DNA of 64,000 nt from Ornithinimicrobium sufpigmenti (GTDB taxonomy: Bacteria; Actinomycetota; Actinomycetes; Actinomycetales; Dermatophilaceae), in the NCBI RefSeq assembly GCF_004322775.1, contig NZ_CP036403.1:3410001-3474000 (forward strand), read 5' to 3'. Both the position numbers and the translations under genes were made by a program. The notes below the pieces were generated by a model. That model worked only from the letters and a program-made list of their open reading frames with translations. It was not told where the DNA came from and searched no databases. This document shows, in pieces, positions 16,663-29,356 of the stretch (positions within the stretch are counted from its first letter, which is position 1; each line of letters starts with the position of its first letter).

Positions 16663-19202
16663 CGTCCACCCTCCCGGAGGTCGTGGGCCCGCACCAGCAG
16701 CGCGACCGGTCGGTCGGTGAAGACGTCGGCGGCCAGCAGCGAGCCGCTGCCACCGCCCTCGTCGTGGACGTGGTGCTCGGCGCCGGTGAGGGCGTCGACC
16801 CAGGTGTCGGCGGGCAGCGGGACCCGGGTCTCGCCCAGGCCACCTGCGGCGCCCAGGGCGCGCGGGGCCCGGATGGTCAGGGTGGCGGCGACCCCGCCGC
16901 GCAGGAAGCCCAGGACGTGCGGGCCGGCCTCGATCGGCTGGTAGTCGGTGCCGGGGCCGTAGGCCTGCGGCAGCCAGGACCGCAGCCGCAGGGCCCGGGT
17001 GGTCACCCAGAGCACCTCGTCGTCCAGGTCGGTCGGCCACCCGGTCGCGTCGAGCCGCTCCAGGCGCTCCACCCGCTCGGCGTAGTCGACCGGGCGGCGG
17101 TTGTCCGGGTCGACCAGGGACAGGTCGACCCGGCCGGCGCCCTGGTAGGTGTCCGGCACGCCGGGCAGGGTGAGCTGCAGCAGCTTCTGGGCCAGCATCA
17201 GGGTGCGGATGGTCAGCTCGTTGTCGCGGATCGCCGCACCGATGGCCTCGGCCACCTCGCCCTCGGAGACCATCTCGCGGGCCAGCGCCACGACCCGCGC
17301 CTCGTAGTCCTCGTCCGGCTCCACCCAGGTGCTGTGCTCCTTGGCCTCCCGCATGGCCTTGGTGAGGTAGGCCTCGAGCCGGTCCTCGCTCACCCGGCCG
17401 GCCCCGACCAGGGTCTGCCAGATGAGGTGCGCCGTCGGCGGGTCGACCCCGTGCTCCTCCGCGGCGTCCCGGCCCAGCTTGGCCAGCCGGCTCCAGGCCT
17501 CCCAGTCCCCGGCCACGGCCAGGATCCGGGCACGGACCCCCTCGCTGCGCTTGGTGTCGTGGGTGGACAGGGTGGTCATCCCCAGCGGCCAGTGCTCCGC
17601 CTGGTGGCGGGCCCACGCGTGCAGGAGCTCGATCCCGCCGTCGGGGGTGAGCCCCACCGACGGGTCGGCCCCGACCTCGTTGAGGGCGACCAGCCGGTGC
17701 CACCGGTAGAAGGCGGTGTCCTCGATGCCCTTGGCCATGACCGGACCCGTCGTCTGCTGGAAACGCACGCACAGGTCGGTCGCGGCGGCGGGGTCGCTCA
17801 CGCACCCTTGGGGGTAGAGAAGCACACCGGCGAGCGCCTCCAGCTCCGGCCGCAGGTCCTCCCGGGCGACGACCGCCCGACCCAGTCCCTCACGCAGCGG
17901 GGCGGCCATCGCCTCGTCGTGCGGGGAGGGCGCGGCGCCGGGGCGGACGTAGGCGCGGTAGGCGTGGACCGAGACCAGCAGCTCGGTCAGCGCCTCGCAC
18001 AGCCGGTCGGGGTCGTGGTGCGGCAGCGCCTCCCGCACCCGGCGCATCAGCCGGCTGACCTCAGGCACGAGCAGCTCGTCGACGGCCAGCCGCTTGCACC
18101 GCTCGATCTCGACATGGATGTCCGGCTCCCCACCGGTGGCCACCCAGGCGTTGGTGACGACGTCGGTCGTGGTGGGGTCGACCAGGGCGGCGGAGAGGGC
18201 GGCGTTCGCGTCATACCCCGTCGTGCCCTCGCACGCCCATCCCTGCGGCAGCCGCTCGCTGCCCTCGAGGATCTTCTCCACCCACACCGGGGTGCCGGGC
18301 TGCAGCCGGGAGCGCAGCTGCTCCAGGTAGCCGGTCGGGTCGGCCAGGCCGTCCGGGTGGTCGATGCGGAAGCCGTCGATGACGCCGCGGTGGTGCAGGT
18401 CGAGCAGCAGCTCGTGGGTGTCGGCGAAGACGTCGGGCTCCTCCACCCGTACCCCGATCAGCCCGTCGACCTCGAAGAAGCGGCGGTAGTTGAGCAGCTC
18501 GCCGCCCTCCAGCCAGGACCCGAGCAGCCAGTGCTGGGCGTCGAGCAGGGCGGTGACCGCGGCCGGGCTGTCGGGACCGTCGGGGTGCTCCTGCGCGATC
18601 CGCTCGGTCCCGGGAGCCAGCGGCAGCACGTGCTCGTAGTAGCGGACCACCGGCAACCCGGCCGCGGGCCCCTCGTCGTCCCGGCCGGTGTCAAGGCTGA
18701 TCTCCCCACGGGAGACCACCTCGGCCAACGGGTCGCCCAGCACGGGCAGCCCCAGGCGGCCGGACAGGTGGTCCCAGTCGATGTCGAACCAGTGCGCCCG
18801 CGGTGCGGTGCGACCCTCCCGCAGCACCTCCCACAGCGGGGCGTTGCGCCAGAACGGGGCGACCATCGCCATGTGGTTGGGCACGACGTCGACGATCAGC
18901 CCCATCCCGCGCTCGTGGCAGGCGGCGGCCAGCTCCTCGAGCGCCTCCTGGCCCCCGATCTCGGGGTTGATCTCGGTGTGGTCGACCACGTCGTAGCCGT
19001 GCTCGGAGCCGGGGACGGCGGTCAGCACCGGCGAGAGGTAGACGTGGCTGACCCCCAGCGCGTGCATGTAGGGCACGACCTCCAGCGCGTCCGCGCAGGT
19101 GAAGCCGGCGTGCAGCTGCAGCCGGTAGGTCGCGGTGAGGGGACGGGGTTCAGGGGAGGCCGGCTGGGGAGCGGTCGGCTCGGGGGAGGTCGCATCGTTC
19201 AT
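16659..19202 (-). CDS. treY: Maltooligosyltrehalose synthase
   Basis: Converts the reducing-end alpha-1,4 bond of maltodextrins into the alpha,alpha-1,1 bond of maltooligosyltrehalose. The 847-residue GH13 protein has [34 protein letters not shown] at the start of the barrel, [11 protein letters not shown] (region I), [14 protein letters not shown] (nucleophile Asp), [11 protein letters not shown] (acid/base Glu) and [15 protein letters not shown] (third Asp). [29 protein letters not shown] is the TreY C-terminal signature. It heads the operon with treZ and the unknown gene. TreX is not in the window. Confidence 0.95.
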   Translation of the reverse strand: MNDATSPEPTAPQPASPEPRPLTATYRLQLHAGFTCADALEVVPYMHALGVSHVYLSPVLTAVPGSEHGYDVVDHTEINPEIGGQEALEELAAACHERGMGLIVDVVPNHMAMVAPFWRNAPLWEVLREGRTAPRAHWFDIDWDHLSGRLGLPVLGDPLAEVVSRGEISLDTGRDDEGPAAGLPVVRYYEHVLPLAPGTERIAQEHPDGPDSPAAVTALLDAQHWLLGSWLEGGELLNYRRFFEVDGLIGVRVEEPDVFADTHELLLDLHHRGVIDGFRIDHPDGLADPTGYLEQLRSRLQPGTPVWVEKILEGSERLPQGWACEGTTGYDANAALSAALVDPTTTDVVTNAWVATGGEPDIHVEIERCKRLAVDELLVPEVSRLMRRVREALPHHDPDRLCEALTELLVSVHAYRAYVRPGAAPSPHDEAMAAPLREGLGRAVVAREDLRPELEALAGVLLYPQGCVSDPAAATDLCVRFQQTTGPVMAKGIEDTAFYRWHRLVALNEVGADPSVGLTPDGGIELLHAWARHQAEHWPLGMTTLSTHDTKRSEGVRARILAVAGDWEAWSRLAKLGRDAAEEHGVDPPTAHLIWQTLVGAGRVSEDRLEAYLTKAMREAKEHSTWVEPDEDYEARVVALAREMVSEGEVAEAIGAAIRDNELTIRTLMLAQKLLQLTLPGVPDTYQGAGRVDLSLVDPDNRRPVDYAERVERLERLDATGWPTDLDDEVLWVTTRALRLRSWLPQAYGPGTDYQPIEAGPHVLGFLRGGVAATLTIRAPRALGAAGGLGETRVPLPADTWVDALTGAEHHVHDEGGGSGSLLAADVFTDRPVALLVRAHDLREGGR

Positions 19203-19285
19203 GGCCCGGTCATTGTGTCAAGGCCGCGACCCCGCTGCCGACCCAACGAGCCCAGCGTGACCTCGCACCCCACGTGCAGCCGGGA

Positions 19286-19325
19286 CGTCATGGGTGAGCC
19301 GGCAGGAACCGGCCCACCCATGACG
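19286..19325. promoter_or_regulatory. Long stem-loop upstream of metH
   Basis: A 17-bp inverted repeat with one mismatch pairs 19286-19302 (CGTCATGGGTGAGCCGG) with 19309-19325 (CCGGCCCACCCATGACG) around a 6-base loop. It lies in the 186-bp divergent gap between treY and metH and so cannot be an ordinary shared terminator. It may be an RNA leader element of metH, a protein operator, or a device hiding the in-frame ATG at 19320, which lies within its 3' arm. Confidence 0.6.
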
Positions 19326-19388
19326 AACCGGCTCCAGGTGCGCCGGCGGAGATTCGGCGACGCCCCCGCGCGCCCATACAGTGACAGG

Positions 19389-23138
<3,750 letters not shown>

Positions 23139-23142
23139 GGGC

Positions 23143-23748
23143 TCAGGGCAGCGGCCACATCCAGCCACCGGCCATCTGGTAGCGCACCGCGTCCAGCACG
23201 ATGGCCTCGACCTCCGCGGGCGCGTCGAGGACGACCGTGCCCGCCAGCTGTTCGCCAGGGGCGACGGCCTCGGGGAGCCGCTCGTCCTCGGGCAGGCAGG
23301 TGGCACCGTTGCCGCGCAGGCCGCCGGTGACGCCGCCGTCGGGAAGGCGGACCTGGAAGTCCTGGGGGGCCATCGGCAGCTGGTCGAAGCCCAGGTCCTC
23401 CATGTCGGGGTTGGCCTCGACCTCGACCTGCAGCCCGATGAACTGCTCCTCCTCCGGCTGTGCACCGTCGGCGCACTCCAGGTCCCTCACCACCTCCTGG
23501 ATGCGCAGGAGCGCAGCCGGCTCCTCCTCGGCGGTGATCTCCACCCACTGACCCAGCTCGGTGACCCAGTAGCCGGTCTCCTCGTCGAGCTCGTCCTCAC
23601 CGAGGCCCTCCACGTCCCGGTCCTGGCCGAAGGTGCTGGTCGGAGGCGGCACGTCCTCGGCCGACTCCACGGTCTCCTCGCCGCCGCAGGCCGCGAGCAT
23701 CAGGGCCGCGAGAACCGCGGCCGTCGGTGTCGTCCAGGGTCGTGCCAC
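23143..23748 (-). CDS. Lipoprotein, paralogue of the next gene
   Basis: A 201-residue protein starting with a lipoprotein signal peptide (TAAVLAALMLAACGG, lipobox LAAC). The mature part begins with an acidic Ser/Thr/Glu-rich linker, followed by a beta-rich domain (IGLQVEVEANP, FQVRLPDGG, CLPEDERLPEAVAPGEQLAGTV). The C-terminus VVLDAPAEVEAIVLDAVRYQ resembles LVLDAPEEAEAIVLEGLPFR of the 23871-24530 product. The fold resembles DUF4352-type extracellular immunoglobulin-like domains, but I could not confirm this. The GTG start is used. Function unknown; it is converging with metH, 4 bp apart. Confidence 0.75.
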   Translation of the reverse strand: MARPWTTPTAAVLAALMLAACGGEETVESAEDVPPPTSTFGQDRDVEGLGEDELDEETGYWVTELGQWVEITAEEEPAALLRIQEVVRDLECADGAQPEEEQFIGLQVEVEANPDMEDLGFDQLPMAPQDFQVRLPDGGVTGGLRGNGATCLPEDERLPEAVAPGEQLAGTVVLDAPAEVEAIVLDAVRYQMAGGWMWPLP

Positions 23749-23870
23749 TGCGGTCCTCCGTCGGTCGGCTGTCCGTCCACCGTAACGACGAGACCCTGAC
23801 GTCGCAGGCCAGAGCCATGGCAAGGGCTCGCTGGCCCGCTGGCTTGCTGGTCTGGCGTGCCTGGCCGACC

Positions 23871-24530
23871 TCAGGGCAGGTTCCACTCCCAGCCGCGCAT
23901 GCTGCGGAAGGGGAGGCCCTCGAGGACGATGGCCTCGGCCTCCTCCGGGGCGTCGAGCACGAGCGTGCCGCTGACGCTCATGCCGGCGGTGACCGCGTCG
24001 GGCAGGTACTCGTCCCGCGGGAGGCAGGTGCGCCCCTCGCCCAGCAGCCGGCCCTCGGTCTGCCCGTCGGGCAGGACCGCCGTGAACTGCTCGGGGTGCA
24101 GGTTGAAGGTGGCGCGCGAGCCCGTCTGGCCCAGCTGCGGGCTGGTCTGCACCTCGACCTGCAGGCCGATGAACCGGCCGTTCACCGGCTCCGCGGCGTC
24201 CTCGGCGGTGCAGCGCAGGTCCGGGTCGATCCGGGTGATGCGGAACACCGCGTCGGTGACGGTGTCCTCGTCGTCCCGCAGCCCCGCCCACTGGCCCGTG
24301 CGCTTGAGCAGGGTGCCGCGTTCGTCGTGGATGGTCTGAGGCCCGAAGTCCTTGCCCGCGGTGATGTCCGCCGGGCCGGTGGTCTCCTGCGCCGTGTCCA
24401 GCGAGGTGGAGTGCGGGGAGGTCTGCGCGGAGGTTTCTTCCTCGGAGATCGCCCCGTTCCCGTCCCCTGCGCACCCCGCGAGCAGCAGGACTGCCAGGCT
24501 GGCAGTCAGCAGCGGCCCGGCACGGCGCAT
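23871..24530 (-). CDS. Lipoprotein, paralogue of the previous gene
   Basis: A 219-residue lipoprotein: signal MRRAGPLLTASLAVLLLAGCAG with lipobox LAGC, a Ser/Thr/Glu-rich linker to about residue 60, then a beta-rich domain (FIGLQVEVQTSPQ, FTAVLPDGQTEGRLLGEGRT, CLPRDEYLPDAVTAGMSVSG). It shares domain order, the CLP-(E/R)-DE motif and the C-terminal W-x-W-x-LP ending with the adjacent 23143-23748 product, so the pair arose by tandem duplication. Two conserved Cys (RCTAED and RTCLPRD) could form a disulfide. Likely a cell-surface protein; no ligand can be inferred. Confidence 0.75.
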   Translation of the reverse strand: MRRAGPLLTASLAVLLLAGCAGDGNGAISEEETSAQTSPHSTSLDTAQETTGPADITAGKDFGPQTIHDERGTLLKRTGQWAGLRDDEDTVTDAVFRITRIDPDLRCTAEDAAEPVNGRFIGLQVEVQTSPQLGQTGSRATFNLHPEQFTAVLPDGQTEGRLLGEGRTCLPRDEYLPDAVTAGMSVSGTLVLDAPEEAEAIVLEGLPFRSMRGWEWNLP

Positions 24531-24629
24531 GTCCGGGTCTCCCTCCGTCGGTGTCCGGTGATCCTACCGACCGCACCTGTCCCGACCTGCACGGACCCTC
24601 GCCCGGCGGCCTTGCCAGACTGGTCCTCG

Positions 24630-25406
24630 ATGACCAGCACCCAGCCCCGCATCTCCGTCGAGCTCGTCCCCCGCAGCGTGGAGTCCGTGCGCACGGAGAT
24701 GGCGCAGGTCCACGCGCACCTGCCCTGGGTGGACACGATCAACATCCCGGACCTGCTGAAGTTCGAGCTGCGCAGCTGGGAGGCGACCAAGGTCGCCGGG
24801 GAGGCGGTCCGACGCCCGGACGGCACGGCATACCGGCGCATCCCCCACATCCGGGCCGCGGACGTCAACCCCGACGCGCCGCTGCCGATGGGGCAGGACC
24901 TGCTCGACCAGGGCGTGGACGAGGTGCTGGTCGTCTCCGGTGACGACGCCGACTACTTCACCCACCACACCTACCCGGTGGATGCGGTCGACGTCATCCG
25001 CCGGTTCCGCGCCGAGCTGCCGCAGGTGCGGGTGTATGCGGGCCTGGACCCGTACCGGACGGGCATCGCGCAGGAGATGCGCTACCTGGAGCGCAAGCTG
25101 GCGGCCGGGGCAAGCGGGATCTTCACCCAGCCGTTCTTCGACACCCACCTGATGGCCGCGTGGGCCGGGATCCTGCCGCAGGGTGTGGACGTGTGGTGGG
25201 GCGCCACGACGGTGACCACCAAGGGCGCGGCCGGCTACTGGCGCCGGCGCAACCTCGTCGCCTTCCCCACCACCTTCGCGCCGACCATCGACTGGCAGCG
25301 TGAGTTCGCCCGCCGCGCCATCGACTTCGCCCGCGAGCGCGGCCAGCACATCTACCTCATGCCGGTCCGCACCTCGGTCATGGACTACCTGGCCGGCGTC
25401 CTCTAA
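24630..25406 (+). CDS. metF: Methylenetetrahydrofolate reductase family protein
   Basis: The 258-residue product is a TIM-barrel flavoenzyme of the MTHFR family, reducing 5,10-methylene-THF to 5-methyl-THF, the methyl donor for MetH 1.5 kb upstream. Recognisable segments are ISVELVPRS at the N-terminus, VDTINIPD, VLVVSGDDAD, and AGASGIFTQPFFDTHLMAAW, the family flavin/folate region. It is a little shorter and more divergent than E. coli MetF, so a related folate-barrel role is possible. No convincing ribosome site precedes the ATG; it may be leaderless. Confidence 0.8.
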   Translation: MTSTQPRISVELVPRSVESVRTEMAQVHAHLPWVDTINIPDLLKFELRSWEATKVAGEAVRRPDGTAYRRIPHIRAADVNPDAPLPMGQDLLDQGVDEVLVVSGDDADYFTHHTYPVDAVDVIRRFRAELPQVRVYAGLDPYRTGIAQEMRYLERKLAAGASGIFTQPFFDTHLMAAWAGILPQGVDVWWGATTVTTKGAAGYWRRRNLVAFPTTFAPTIDWQREFARRAIDFARERGQHIYLMPVRTSVMDYLAGVL

Positions 25407-25408
25407 CC

Positions 25409-25474
25409 CCCCACAGGACACGGCAAAGGGCCCCACAGGACACGGCAAAGAGCCCCACAGGACACGCGCACGCA
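25409..25474 (-). repeat. 22-bp repeat array, minus orientation (3 copies)
   Basis: Three head-to-tail 22-bp units start at 25409, 25431 and 25453 (CCCCACAGGACACGGCAAAG core; the third is degenerate after CACG). Read on the minus strand, the unit is about 17/22 identical to the six units at 25527-25658, so the two arrays face each other across a 52-bp centre. The array begins three bases after the metF stop. Confidence 0.85.
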
Positions 25475-25526
25475 TGCCCGACGGTCCCCACACGGGCCGG
25501 CGAGCGCTCGGGCGGTGCTCCAGGTT

Positions 25527-25658
25527 GCCGTCTCGCGTGCTCTGTCGGGCCGTCTCGCGTGCTCTGTCGGGCCGTCTCGCGTGTTCTGTGGGGCCGTCTC
25601 GCGTGTTCTGTCGGGCCGTCTCGCGTGTTCTGTGGGGCCGTTTCGCGTGCTCTGTCGG
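25527..25658 (+). repeat. 22-bp repeat array, plus orientation (6 copies)
   Basis: Six uninterrupted 22-bp units (GCCGTCTCGCGTGYTCTGTS plus GG) start at 25527, 25549, 25571, 25593, 25615 and 25637, varying only at two or three positions. The array ends just before the helicase stop codon. There are no spacers, so it is not a CRISPR array. Together with the three opposite copies after metF it could fold into a long hairpin and end transcription from both sides, or bind a protein on one face of the helix. Confidence 0.9.
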
Positions 25659-25659
25659 G

Positions 25660-28284
25660 TCAGAGGCGGCGGAAGGCCACCGCCAGCAGCACCGGCTCAC
25701 CGGCCAGGTCGCTGGCGTCCAGGTCGCACTCGGCCTCGATGACCCAGTCCACGTCGCCCTGAGGGTCGACCACGGTCTGGGTCACCTCCCAGACCCGGCT
25801 CGCCTTGCCGTCGGCGATCTGAGCCTGTGCCGGGGGGACCGGGCCCATCCGCAGGTGTTGCGGGCCGCGGGCGTCGGCGTCGAGGACCACCTGGTCGTGG
25901 GCGTCGTAGTAGTCACCGACGGCGAGGTCCCAGTCCCCCGGGGTCATCAGCGGCTCCAGCGGCGGCTCGGGCAGGGCGGCGACCTGCGCCTCCAGGGCAC
26001 CGAGGGCCTCCCACGCGTCGTCGGCGACCAGCTCGACCCGCCGCCACATCGCCTTGCGGAGCATGACCCGGAAGGCCCGCTCGTTGCCGGTGACCGGCCG
26101 CACGGGTACCGGCGGGGCACCCGCGGCCTCGCGCGCCGCGGCTGCGGCGACCAGCTCCGGGTCGGTCAGCGCCTCCCACTCCTCCAGGAGCGAGGAGTCG
26201 GTCTGCCGGATCGTCTCCCCCAGCCAGTGGACCAGGTCGTGCAGCTCCTCGGTGTAGGCCGACTCCGGGACCGTCTGCCGCAGGGTGCGGTAGGCGTCGG
26301 TGAGGTAGCGCAGGACGACGCCCTCGGACCGGGCCAGCTGGTAGAAGCCGACGAACTCGGTGAAGCTCATCGCCCGCTCCCACATGTCGCGCACGACGGC
26401 CTTGGGCGAGAGCGCGTCCTCGCGCACCCAGGGGTGGGACTGGCGGTACATCGCCAGCGTGCCCTCGAGCAGCTCGGCCAGCGGCCGCGGCCAGGTGACC
26501 TCCTCCAGCAGCGCCATCCGCTCGTCGTAGTCGATCCCGTCGGCCTTCATCTGGCCGACGGCGTCGCCGCGGGCCTTGTAGCGCTGCTGCATCAGGATCG
26601 GCATGGGGTCGTCCAGCACCGCCTCCACCACCGAAAGGGCGTCCAGGGCGTAGGTGGGCGACTCCCGGTCGAAGAGGTCCAGCGCTGCCAGGGCGAACGG
26701 CGCCAGCGGCTGGTTGAGGGCGAAGTTGTCGGCGACGCCGGGCGCCAGGTCCACGGTGCGACCGTCCGGGCCGGGAGGATCGCGGCGCACCAGCACCCCC
26801 GTCTCCAGCATCGACCGACCCAGCGCGATCGCCCGCCGCTGCAGCCGCGCCTGCGCCGCCGGCGTCTCGTGGTTGTCCCGCAGGAGCGTGGCCAGGTTGG
26901 CCACGGGGTCGCCCTTGCGGGCCACCACGTTGAGGATCGTCGAGTGGTCGACCTTCATCCGCGACTGCAGCGACTCGGGGTCTGCGTTGACCAGCCTCTG
27001 GTAGGTCTGGTCGGACCAGGAGATGAAGCCCTCGGGTGGCTTCTTGCGCTGGACCTTCTTCAGCTTCTTGGGGTCATCGCCCGCCTTGGCCAGGTTGCGG
27101 GCGTTCTCGACGGCGTGCTCGGGGGCCTGCACCACGACATACCCTGCCGTGTCGTAACCGGCCCGGCCGGCGCGCCCCGCGATCTGGTGGAATTCCCGGG
27201 CGCGCAGCACCCGCGAGCGCGAGCCGTCGTACTTGGCCAGCCCGGTGAACAGCACCGTGCGGATCGGCACGTTGATGCCGACCCCGAGGGTGTCGGTGCC
27301 GCAGATGACCTTGAGCAGCCCGTCCTGGGCCAGCTGCTCGACCAGGCGGCGGTAGCGCGGCAGCATCCCGGCGTGGTGCACACCGATCCCGGCCCGCACC
27401 AGCTGGGACAGGGTGCGCCCGAAGCCGGCGGTGAATTTGAAGGCTCCGATCCGCTCCCGGATCGCCTCCTTCTCCTCGACGCTGACCAGCCGGGGCAGCG
27501 AGAGCAGCGACTGGGCCCGTTCCAGCGCCTCGCGCTGGGTGAAGTGCACGACGTAGATCGGCGCCTGGCGCTCCTCCAGCAGGTTCTGGATGGTGTCCGG
27601 CAGCGGCGTCATCGCCAGCTCCTCGCCGAAGTGCAGCGGCACCGGCCGCTCGGCGCCGGCCACCAGCGCCGTCTCCCGCCCGGTCCGCCGGGTCAGGTCC
27701 TGCTCGAAGCGGGTGGTCTCGCCGAGCGTGGCCGACATGAGCACGAACTGCGCCTGCGGCAGGGTGAGGAGCGGGACCTGCCAGGCCCAGCCGCGGTCGG
27801 GCTCGCCGTAGTAGTGGAACTCGTCCATCACCACGACCCCGATGTCGGCACCCTCCCCCTCGCGCAGGGCGATGTTGGCCAGCACCTCGGCGGTGCACAC
27901 CACGATCGGAGCGTCGGCGTTCACGGCCGCGTCGCCGGTGAGCATGCCGACGTTCTCGGCGCCGAAGATCCGGCAGGCGTCGAAGAACTTCTCGCTGACC
28001 AGGGCCTTGATGGGCGCGGTGAGGAAGGCGACCTCGTCCCGGGCCAGCGCCAGGAAGCAGGCGGCCGTGGCGACCAGCGACTTGCCGCTGCCGGTCGGCG
28101 TCGCCAGCACGACATTGCTGTCGGCGAGCAGGTGCAGCAGCGCCTCCTCCTGGTGCGGGTAGAGGCTGGTGCCCTGCTCCGCCGCCCAGGTGGTGAACAC
28201 CTCGTAGAGGGCGTCGGGGTCGCCGGCGGCCGCGCCCGGCGGGAGGGCGTCGGTCAGGGTCTGGTCCGGCTGCATCGCCACCAT
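25660..28284 (-). CDS. DEAD/DEAH-box helicase with DUF3516 domain (Ski2-like)
   Basis: An 874-residue superfamily 2 helicase, probably acting on RNA. Motifs appear in order: Q-like YPHQEEALLHLL, Walker A ATPTGSGKS (about residues 60-68), Ia TAPIKALVSEKF, DEVH-like VVVMDEFHYYG, III LMSATLGE, then the second RecA domain with HHAGMLPRYR, GTDTLGVGINVP and Q-x-x-GRAGR (HQIAGRAGRAGYD). A long C-terminal DUF3516 region follows. The start at 28284 (MVAMQ) or 28275 (MQPDQ) is undecided. An IS3-type element lies about 45 bp upstream in the same orientation and may have replaced its promoter. Confidence 0.9.
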   Translation of the reverse strand: MVAMQPDQTLTDALPPGAAAGDPDALYEVFTTWAAEQGTSLYPHQEEALLHLLADSNVVLATPTGSGKSLVATAACFLALARDEVAFLTAPIKALVSEKFFDACRIFGAENVGMLTGDAAVNADAPIVVCTAEVLANIALREGEGADIGVVVMDEFHYYGEPDRGWAWQVPLLTLPQAQFVLMSATLGETTRFEQDLTRRTGRETALVAGAERPVPLHFGEELAMTPLPDTIQNLLEERQAPIYVVHFTQREALERAQSLLSLPRLVSVEEKEAIRERIGAFKFTAGFGRTLSQLVRAGIGVHHAGMLPRYRRLVEQLAQDGLLKVICGTDTLGVGINVPIRTVLFTGLAKYDGSRSRVLRAREFHQIAGRAGRAGYDTAGYVVVQAPEHAVENARNLAKAGDDPKKLKKVQRKKPPEGFISWSDQTYQRLVNADPESLQSRMKVDHSTILNVVARKGDPVANLATLLRDNHETPAAQARLQRRAIALGRSMLETGVLVRRDPPGPDGRTVDLAPGVADNFALNQPLAPFALAALDLFDRESPTYALDALSVVEAVLDDPMPILMQQRYKARGDAVGQMKADGIDYDERMALLEEVTWPRPLAELLEGTLAMYRQSHPWVREDALSPKAVVRDMWERAMSFTEFVGFYQLARSEGVVLRYLTDAYRTLRQTVPESAYTEELHDLVHWLGETIRQTDSSLLEEWEALTDPELVAAAAAREAAGAPPVPVRPVTGNERAFRVMLRKAMWRRVELVADDAWEALGALEAQVAALPEPPLEPLMTPGDWDLAVGDYYDAHDQVVLDADARGPQHLRMGPVPPAQAQIADGKASRVWEVTQTVVDPQGDVDWVIEAECDLDASDLAGEPVLLAVAFRRL

Positions 28285-28354
28285 TGTCCGGTATGCCGTG
28301 CCGCCGCCACCGGGCGCCTCCCGGAAGGTGTCAAGTCGGGTGAGACAGTTTCCG

Positions 28355-29356
28355 TCAGGCGGTCTGTATGAGGGACTCCTGTGAGGGCTGGTTGATCCAC
28401 GCGGCCTGGGGCAGCTTGGGCGCCTGGGGTCGGCGGTGGCCGAACCGCTCGGGGTGGGCGGCGTAGGCAGCGTCCAGGGTGGACTGGCGTTGGGCGCGGA
28501 CCTGACCGACGGTGCCGTAGTGGACGCTGGCGGGAGTGTGCAGCCCGATGCCGGAGTGGCGGTGCTCGTGGTTGTAGTAGGCGAAGAACTGCTCGGCGAA
28601 CGCGCCGGCGTCGGCCAGGGACCCGAAACGTTCGGGGAAGACCGGGGCGTACTTCAACGTCTTGAACGCGGCCTCGCTGTACGGGTTGTCGTTCGAGACG
28701 TGCGGGCGGGAGTGGGACCGGGCCACGCCCAGGTCCACCAGCAGCTGCGCGACCGGTTTGGAGGTCATCGAGGTGCCCCGGTCGGCGTGCACCGCGTCCG
28801 GGACACCGTGCACGCCCATGGCCTGCTCGAGCATGTTCTTGGCGATGTCGGCGTCCTCGCGGGCCGCGATGGTCCAGGCCACGACGAACCGGGAGAAGAT
28901 GTCGAGCACGACGTACAGGTCGTAGTACACGCCCCGCTCCGGTCCTCGCAGCTTCGTGATGTCCCAGCTCCAAACCTGTCCAGGGCCGGTTGCCACCAGC
29001 TCGGGCCTGGTCCTGGCTGGGTGGGTGGCCTGCCGGCGTCGTTCGCCGGCCATGTCGTGCTCGCGCAGGATGCGGTGCATCGTGGACTGCGAGCACAGGT
29101 AGGTGCCCTCGTCCAGCAGCGTGGCCCAGGCCTGGGCGACCGACTTGTCCGCGAACTCCTGGCTGGTCAGCACCGCCAGCACGTGCGCCCGTTCAGCCTC
29201 GGTGAGCTTGTTCGCCGGGGCCGGGCGCGGTGTCGTCGGGCGTGGCCGGGGCGGGTTCTTGGCCCGGTAGTGACCCGCGCGGGAGCGGCCCAGCAGGGCG
29301 CACGCAGCTGCGGTGCCGACCTGCTCAGCCAGGTCGTCGACGGCCGGGTCGATCAC
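28355..29356 (-). CDS. IS3-family transposase OrfB
   Basis: The catalytic part of the transposase, about 333 residues. An HTH_21-like region (EERAHVLAVLTSQEF-type, CSQSTMHRILREHDM) precedes the integrase core with the DDE triad: D in WSWDITKL, D in VHADRGTSMTS and E in NDNPYSEAAFKTLKY. The C-terminal YYNHEHRHSGIGLHTPASVHYG is typical. The frame can be entered by -1 frameshifting from OrfA at 29416-29422 or from a GTG at 29356 overlapping the OrfA stop. All catalytic residues are intact, so the element may be active. Confidence 0.9.
   Translation of the reverse strand: MIDPAVDDLAEQVGTAAACALLGRSRAGHYRAKNPPRPRPTTPRPAPANKLTEAERAHVLAVLTSQEFADKSVAQAWATLLDEGTYLCSQSTMHRILREHDMAGERRRQATHPARTRPELVATGPGQVWSWDITKLRGPERGVYYDLYVVLDIFSRFVVAWTIAAREDADIAKNMLEQAMGVHGVPDAVHADRGTSMTSKPVAQLLVDLGVARSHSRPHVSNDNPYSEAAFKTLKYAPVFPERFGSLADAGAFAEQFFAYYNHEHRHSGIGLHTPASVHYGTVGQVRAQRQSTLDAAYAAHPERFGHRRPQAPKLPQAAWINQPSQESLIQTA

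Noticed and set aside
16683..19388. Plus-strand frame joined in phase to metH, about 900 codons upstream
   Set aside because: It is antisense to treY and treZ, whose catalytic motifs are complete; MetH homology only begins after 19,389.
25409..25658. CRISPR array
   Set aside because: Units are contiguous with no unique spacers, they occur in two orientations, and no cas gene is near.
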